Source: Acanthaster planci
Lineage: Eukaryota; Echinodermata; Asteroidea; Valvatida; Acanthasteridae
Assembly: GCF_001949145.1 (NCBI RefSeq)
Contig: NW_019091377.1
Coordinates: forward strand, 1,498,168-1,562,167
Length of the DNA: 64,000 nucleotides
Direction: 5' to 3'
The notes beneath the pieces are model-generated. The model was not told the DNA's origin, made no database searches, and saw nothing but the letters and a program-made list of their open reading frames with translations. Positions within the stretch are counted from its first letter, which is position 1; every line of letters begins with the position of its first letter. Both the position numbers and the translations under genes were made by a program. Below, one piece after another: positions 56,201 to 64,000 of this stretch.

Positions 56201-59200
56201 TGGAACCTTTTTACGGAAGAGGGAGAGGACAAAAATGTACGACTTGTGCATTTTTTTGGCACATATCCTGTACAAGTGTACAGCACGACAGTGGATGACA
56301 CAAATTTACCACTTTTCGGAGGAAAACTTTTTACTCACATAAAGACATGTTTGCAAGTACATGTTCATGTTGTGAGTGTGTTTAAAGATTTATTTATACA
56401 CACACACATGTGCAAGTCAAAGAATATTATGTTATTGTAGCTTGCTGAAGTATATTTCATTGTCCCCTTGGTAATGTCCTGCCACTATCAAGGCCAAAAC
56501 AAACCGCAAACTCTGGAAAGTTTGTTCTTCGTTTGACTAAACTTGGCTACGGTGAGGTGTGGAGTCTTCCACTTCCTCTCCTTCTGTGATCCACATCTTC
56601 CCTAGAAAGTCTCACAATTTTAACGCACTTAACATTTCTGAAAATGCAAGTCTGATCCCATTTTCCTGTGGAAAATCAGGTTGAAGTACACAAAAAGTAA
56701 ATGAGAGTCCCTTGCTTTTGTTTTGGTGGGGCATGGGGGAGTAGGTTGAGAATCTACTTTTAATCTGATGAGCTCACCGTACACAGAAAATAACATGAGG
56801 CGACTCTACTCTCACATTGTGTGTTAAACCCTAACTCCCCACAGTGATTTACTAGGAGCCACACCCATTCACACAAATTCCAACACCATATGGTAAACTG
56901 TGCACAAAAACTGTTGGATTTTGGGTATGCCTGAACCCATGTTAAAGCACAAGCAGTTTAGGGGTAGAGTACCCAATGCCACAAATTCACACGCTTTACT
57001 GGTGTTCAATTCTGTGTGGTTGGGGAAGGTTAGCGTTATGGTGGTCTCCCTACATCAACTGAGGACGACCGCTTCTGAGCCATCTGGCACATCTCTCATG
57101 CACCTCTCCCCTGCCTGTCCCTCAGAAAACACCGCAAGTGTTTGTGCATGAAAAGAGCCGATACTCAACCTATCAACCACATCACATACGTACACTCTTG
57201 TGTCCTCCCATCTCATCATGCCAGGATCAGCCAACATTAACTCATGTTTGCCCTGGGAGACAACCATGACGCTTTTCACTGGGGCCGGCAAAATGCGTCA
57301 GAAATGGCGCGGCGAGTCTTAGCCCTGACCGACCTTGAGGGTTAATGCGACAAAACCCAAGTGTCCCGGAGGAAATGCTGGTAATTGAGTCGCTGAAATG
57401 GCGAATGAAACACTTTCCTTTCCGTGCTCGGGGAGAGAAATCCCTCGAGTTTGCAACTAGATGGAATACGGCCGCATGGTTGCCATACATGCAGTAGTGG
57501 TAATTGGGGACCAGTTACTTCATAACAGGCAGCATCGTCCCAACTGTATACATTTCTTTACATGTTAACAGCACAATGTAAACTATGCTCTCGAAATTCT
57601 AATGAAGATGAGGCAATCTTAACAATAACACATGTATGGAACAGCTTTGAATTGTACAATACTGAAAATAACTAGTAACATTTACTTAAATGGACAGGGC
57701 TGATTTGAACAACATTTTAATGTTCCAACGCTGCAGAAGACCTTGATGTTTATTGCATAGGATATCTTGCCAAGGGTTTTTGTGGCTGCTTGCAGAAATG
57801 TGTCTCCCTACGGTTTAGTTGACATTTGTCACTTCTGTATGATTGAATCAAACCATGAAATACAATTTCAAGCCAGCCCTTGGTGAAGACTTCAATGGAA
57901 ATTGCACCATTTATCACAGTCGCTCCTGCGTACACATGTACAGTATTTTGGGGGGCTATGTAGGAGCAACTCTACAAGTACATGTAAATGGACGCCGGCA
58001 TGTCGCTTGGCTTGCTTTAACCGTCAGGGCAAATGTTCCGGCACGATCCATTCGGGCAAACTTGTGGACAGTGCTGAGATTTTGCCTGATGAAAGAAAAC
58101 TGGCCCTTGCTATTTGTTCCCAACTGTGTGTATAAAAACTGGCTCTACTCACCGAATGTGTGGTGCTGCATACTGATCTGATACAAAACTGTGTTTCCAT
58201 GGTTACCGGTGGGTGTACTGAAAGCATACACTAAGCACTGATAAAAAAAGATTCGATTTCCCACTTGAAGATTCTTACATCCATTTCAGTATATATACAT
58301 GTACATGTATCAATGTTAGCAAACGTGTTCAGAATTTGTATTAAATAACGAGACAAATACCTTCCAAAATGGATAAGGCACATAATATGTAAAACCATAG
58401 AATGGTGAAACCATCAATTGCCATGTGTGTGTCATTCCTCACATACCTTCAAAACATCAGGGATGAATGTAACGACTCTTCTGCACTACTACTAAATCAA
58501 AATGCTGGGGATTTGTCAGATTTGGTTATTTTGACGACCAAATGAAGTAACTGTCTCCTAGGTACCGTACAGCACAGCTATTTTGATGGTTAAAGGTAGT
58601 AGACTACATTTAAACTTGAAGGGATTGAGAAACAGTTAGGATCTTTTCCTACCAGGATGTTTAGATTACAAAACATGCCCCAGACCACGAAGGAAAGGCT
58701 CAGTCAAAGCGTGCTGGCTTTTTTGTCAGCCACATTCTGTGATGCCTCTCCGACGAAGGGCCAAAATAGCCACCACGTGAGCCAACAAATACTACCAAAA
58801 TGTTGGTCTTCACTGAGTACAAGGAAAAACAAGATTCATATAAGCTGGTCTCTTGACTGAAGAAGGTGATGAGCCTTGGGCAGTGAGTAGGCACATGTGT
58901 ACCACGCTTATGAACAGGGTACACAGTGCTAGCCACATTGCCACAATATACTGTTGTACCCTCTGGCCTCTACAAATGGCCTTGAAACCGGCTTCTACTG
59001 GCCATGAGATACAGTACTATAAACTGCCAGCCACTATTCTTGAAGAGAGGATAAGGATTCCATAGTCTGTGTATATCCATGTACATTGTACATGAATATA
59101 TTCATGCACATCACTTGTCTCACTGTAATACTACTATCATATACAACTTTTTGATTAGAGCATCTTCCTTAACTTGCCATCGACATCACTGAGGCAAAAT

Positions 59201-62200
59201 CAAAAAAAAAAAATCTGATGAAAAACTTTACAAAGAGCACGTAAAAAGAAGACCTGTTCACTGCCACATTTTGCCACAAACAAGAAACTCTGACCAAAAA
59301 CTACCCGGGCTGGCGCCATTGACATCTACTCTTGCCCTCATTAATTCTCTGTTTTTTAAATGGATTGAGCTCCAGATCCTATGTATGATGATCAGTGATA
59401 AAAGTACGGCAGCAGGCTGTGCTGTTTAACGACAGTGTTCGTGTAATTTCATTTAGCCTTAATGGCTGCAAGGCATTGTGCTAAAACCCCATGACAAGGT
59501 ATTCTGAGCTAGTTGCAAGTACAGTAGACTGCTGAAGCAGACTTCAGAAATTAACCAGGCAGTGCTGCCATGGTAACCAATGCTGCAGCGAATGACAACT
59601 AAAATATACATTATTGTTGCTATTTAAAATGCATCCCATTAGCCTGCGACTGAATCTTGGCCGATTAACATTTCTACTGTTCACTTGGAGGAACAAGTTT
59701 TGTCTCTTGAACCCAATAGACACTATTCGTAGGTCGGCCATAGTGAAATTGAAAGCGAGGTTAACTTTTCATTTTGTTTTAAAGCTGTGAGTGGGAATAA
59801 AGTACTTCCGGTAACATAAAATTCATGACAAATTAATACCTACCAGTTGTACTCTGATGAATAATTACAAATTTGTAGTAAAATGTAACTTGGCGATTTA
59901 AGCCATATTTACATAAAATATTGAAAAGGAGGCTTGGAACTCACGCCAACCACAAAATAGTTTGGTGCCATCCTAATTAACAGTGAACAATTTATCAAGC
60001 AGATTCAGGGAATAAGATCAAAAATGGCTTCCACATGAACAAGATCAATGGAAAGACTCAGAGCTTTGGTTCCGTAATCACAGGGTCAGATTCTTCTGAA
60101 GTCCACACTGAGACCCAACAACCCAAAACCAGGGACTCAAAAAGCAGCATTAAACCGGAGCCCCAAATCCGAGACAAAACCCGAGGGGTTGAAAAATGGA
60201 CAACGATCTACATGTATACACAAACCAATTAATGGCTCCTCTATGGAAAGCACACAACCTGGAAACACATTGAACAAGTGAAAATGGGGGGGGGACATTT
60301 GGGAGTATCAAAGGTGCCAACGTCTGGTTGATGTCGACGCTGGTATGGCTCCAGCACACACAGAGATATCTTTACTGAGGACCACTTTGTTGAATTCGAA
60401 GCATGCTCCATCTTGAACAGATAAATCATTGTACCTTCAAATTAGATTAGGAGGGGTGGTAAAATAACTCATCACACATGTGGCAACATTTTTATTCCCT
60501 CTGTCATGTAAAGTAACTGAACTGTATGTCATATTTTGTTGGCATATTTTTCTCTTTTCCCCACTTCTCTTTTTTTTCCTGCCTCACAGGCCAACGTACA
60601 AGCACATTTAATGCATCTTTGAGATTTGTAAAAAAAATTTGTGAAATTCTGCATTGTTTCTCCAAGCATTTAATGTCCAGTATCATTCTTATTTCTTCAA
60701 TTACTTTTCGTGGGGGAGAGGTTTGAAGTCTGTACACTTTTAGATGAACCAATTAAACTCTAAATACCTTCAAATCAACTAAGAAGATATTTGTCTTCCA
60801 ACAACAGTTTGTGACAGTTTTCAAAGCTCTCAAAATCTTTCACTACTCTGCAAATTTCTGACTTTTTGGGGGGATGGTGCCGGATCCTCATTCTAATGAG
60901 CTTGTCAAAAATGTTTCAACAAGCTGAAGTCACAACTCAGAAAGAAAATTACTTGGAAAATTAACACTCCAATAAATCAATGACTGAACAAAGCCCTGGT
61001 TCCATTCAACACGGATGCACTGTTAACAAACAGTTCGTTTAAAATCCTACATCTGACAGTGACAGCTGCAAAATAATATTCTCTGGTTCAACATTCCCAA
61101 AGTTGGAAAAAAAATTGGAGCTATTTATGTCCCAATGAAAATGGATCGACCGACCCTAATAAATCTGAATTTACGTCTTCTACATGAGCTCTGTGCAACT
61201 CAGTCAAACTTTGGCAGATGACAAGCCCAGCAGCTCTCGACAGAACTGGGTGTACTCCATCGATTTCCCCAATCAATGATTGCACAGGGACCTGCCGACG
61301 TGTCGGCCACAAATCCAATCGAACAGTAGCTACGGGCCACTCACTCCGGTACATTGAGGATTAGCCTGCACCTTTTGGAACTCTCATACCAGCACACAGG
61401 GGGGGATTAATTACAGACAACAGGCACTTAAGTGATCAGGTGGACCAAGCTTAATTACATGTAATTCTTGCTTGTACATTGCTCTTACTGGTATTTTCCA
61501 GTGCATTTACGGCAACACTAAAAAACAGAGCTGAAATTCAAACTCAACCGTAAAAGAACTGATTACAAAGTAAGCAAGTTTACACTATCATGATAAAATC
61601 TGAACTTATTTTTAAGAGAACTTGGAGAATATTAATGGAACCTGGGGAAATGTGAGTCCATGTAAAGCCATGGGTACATAGATTTTAAACCATTTATTCT
61701 CCTCTAAGGGAACTCAGGGCCACATGTGGAGTGGAATATAAATTGTTCTTTGAGTTTTTGCGAAATCCAAACTCAACTTTTAGTCTCATGCAAGTACATC
61801 TGATGAGCAAAACGAGTCCATTTGTGTCTGGGTCATCGATTAGTCCCAATCAAAGTACGCCACTCTCAAACCAGACGGGCACACTTGAGAAAATCAGACG
61901 GGGGGGGATGAAAACGAAACCCGGTGGGATCAAAACAAATGGCACTAATTGAGGCACGCTCGCGGCAGAAACAAATAGAAGATTGCCACATGATCGCACC
62001 GCCAAAGCAGGATGGCAAATAAGGGGATCTACAGCACCAGGATCCCCTGTGCAAAAACACACTCCCCACATGGGAGTGGGCATTTCAAAATACCGGGGCA
62101 CCACTTCACGGGCTCGGATGCGGTGCCACTACATGTGCTATGGCCTTCGATCGATTAAGGGGGGTCTGATTTCATGGCTGTTAAAAGCATGGGCTGAAAA

Positions 62201-64000
62201 CATGCATTTAAGTCGCCTACCATACAAATCCTTGAGGACCTCACTGGCAAGGGTCTTGGCACACTCTAACAACAGCCAAGATTCAATGTACATGTACATG
62301 TACTTGGTACTTAGTAAGTGTAGCGTGTTTCCGCTGGGGTCTGCTTTTCAAGAAATGGGCATCCGGCTTTAACAACAGAGGATGTATTTTTGTAACAGTT
62401 ACAAATACATTTACATGTCAGACATTGTGTTGGGCGGACACGTCTCATGTGCATGCAGGTTCAAGATGCTCATGATACGGAATAAGAGTGATCAATTTTC
62501 ACTGGACCTCGTTGGCTTGTACATGTACATGTCCATACGTACTGTACTGTCTTCATGTTGGGTAGCGGGCACCTTGTGGAAACCGTCACCCCAGGCTTTC
62601 TCTACTTTGCCAATGATAGGAAGGTACATGAATATGTACATGTACGGTTGTAGATGTATTTATAGACAGACCTAATGGGATGCCCATGAGTACCAGTACA
62701 GCACTGAAAAATCTTGGCAAAGCGTGCATAACAACAACCAAAAGAACCTAATATAAAGTGCATGGTGCTTGGCCGCCATCCGCACGGGCTGCCTGCGGAC
62801 AGCACTGCATATGCAGCGATATACACTTGGTAAAACTACACCGGGGAAGAATACTCCAAGTCAACAGAGGTTGAAGCTGGACACACTGAGTTAATATTTG
62901 GCAGCTTTATATTGCGTTGACAATGCACCAAGCCAATCTCGTGCCGCGGGTATCGTGCACATTATAAACAGAGTGCTGCAGACGGCCCATCTGCACGCAT
63001 GGAGTGAGAATATGGAAGGGGGGAGGTGAGTGGATCGGGGAGTTCTGGTCACAGGAAAATAGATGAACTGTAAACAACGGCATGAAAGTGTTGCATCAGA
63101 TGTCACTGGTGACATTGACAAAACACAGCAACTTGCGATAGACCTTGCAGTGGACAGCCTTTCAATAGAAAAGTAAAATATGGCCCAACCTCACAAAATG
63201 AGTCACAAGTCACATGACTCGCTTCAGAATTGAAAAGAATCTCGCACGATATACATCAACGGCAACCCTCAACGTTTTCAGCCATACAGTGTTCATTTTA
63301 ATCAGGATGCCAAACTGAGTGGTACGTCGCCTGAAAGAAAGAACAGCATTTCTGTTTATCCCTAAATACCAACTGAAAAATATTACAAACTTACTTTGTG
63401 GGATCCAGTCACAAACACAGCAAAGAAGTAATTGGAGACAAAAAGCACGTTTTGAAAACCATTGGAAAACAGATCAATTACAGATCTCACATACACAAAG
63501 GCAAGACTAATGACCACAAAAAAGACAGACAAAATGACAGGTGACACTCTGAAACAAGGGGAAATCACGGTCTAAAAAAGATATCTTAGTGAACATGTAA
63601 ATGTAGTCTGTAGTACACGGGTTGTCAATTGGAGGAGTCACCATTAAACAGTGGAAAATGCTGCCTGATTCAAATCTTGTGTCAACGTCACTATGAAGGC
63701 ACATAAAATGACACTTTGCTTGCCAAAGCAGATGACAGTTAGAATGTACATCGCACGTGACCCAAGCTGGAAAGAAATACCATACCTGCAATCGGATTCA
63801 GGGCACTAACTTTCACTATTTTTACACTGCAATGCACCTGTATTTTTAGATGCATCAACGTAGAAATACATGTATTTTAATGCGTCATGAATCAATACAC
63901 TGAGTTTAAATGGCTGATTTTAAGGATGCACTTGATAAAGTTGTGTTCACAGAGTTAGCAAAAATTAACAGAACAAGTGTTACAAAAATGACTTTGGTTT

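Larger units (their letters stand above)
46658..64000. other. Probable large upstream intron or 5' flank of the RABGAP1-like gene
   Basis: About 17 kb without any exon I can support on either strand. Expected upstream RABGAP1 coding (the VPEALRGEVWQLL-type TBC start, PTB domain) was looked for in the translations and not found. It contains the repeat at 47199-47516, a GA microsatellite (51264-51281), a pogo-like transposon end (53165-53270), several ACATGTACATGT runs (58296, 62286, 62520) and higher-complexity stretches that could be regulatory. Confidence 0.45.

Noticed and set aside
61121-61354. 77-codon - strand open frame as an upstream RABGAP1 exon
   Set aside because: No PTB, kinesin-like or TBC motif and no fitting splice pair. 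Kept only as a possible non-coding element.

Overview
The window looks like intron-rich, AT-rich animal nuclear DNA, probably from a marine invertebrate and perhaps a deuterostome. I base this on exon-intron structure with standard splice sites, conserved bilaterian genes, many small non-autonomous DNA transposons and frequent ACATGT/TACATGTA motifs. The species cannot be named from the sequence alone. The gene names BRD4, RABGAP1 and CIR1 come from remembered motifs of those families, not from a database search.

Region 1 (1-about 10,100, + strand): the last seven coding exons of a BET-family gene of the BRD4 long-isoform type. They hold a poly-Ala/Pro-rich linker, the conserved SxSF-FR-AA block, a charged helix and the C-terminal P-TEFb-binding motif ending at 5477. 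The bromodomains and ET domain would lie left of the window. One intron (3783-4281) uses a GC donor. A long, AT-rich probable 3' UTR follows.

Region 2 (10,200-23,600): mostly repeats. It holds two satellite-like loci built of about 166-bp units in opposite orientations (10,265-12,620 and 21,400-22,480), a disrupted CIR1-like gene on the - strand (12,832-14,315), a GC-rich unknown block, several small tandem duplications, traces of decayed coding sequence near 17.8-18.2 kb, an 890-bp element with long terminal inverted repeats and TA flanks (18,754-19,643), a 489-base assembly gap (20,627-21,115) and a GTTT microsatellite beside it.

Region 3 (23,665-about 27,480, - strand): a complete six-coding-exon gene for a 332-residue four-transmembrane protein of unidentified family, with a probable 5' UTR exon that carries a 24-codon upstream ORF.

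Region 4 (about 28,300-64,000, - strand): the 3' half of a RABGAP1/RABGAP1L-type Rab GTPase-activating protein. Twelve coding exons (46,657 down to 31,590) encode most of the TBC domain, with its Arg and Gln fingers, and the complete C-terminal coiled coil. Its introns hold several MITEs and a minisatellite that starts at a splice donor. From 46,658 to the right edge I find no supported exon. This is probably a large upstream intron, with candidate conserved non-coding segments and a second copy of the repeat that opens the window.

The three main genes do not form an obvious pathway: transcription elongation control, a membrane protein of unknown role and Rab membrane traffic. I see no operon-like arrangement. 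The most unusual signals are repeat architecture: the opposed satellite arrays, the splice-donor-derived minisatellite, the regularly spaced donor-like sites at 16.3-17.4 kb and the shared MITE families.
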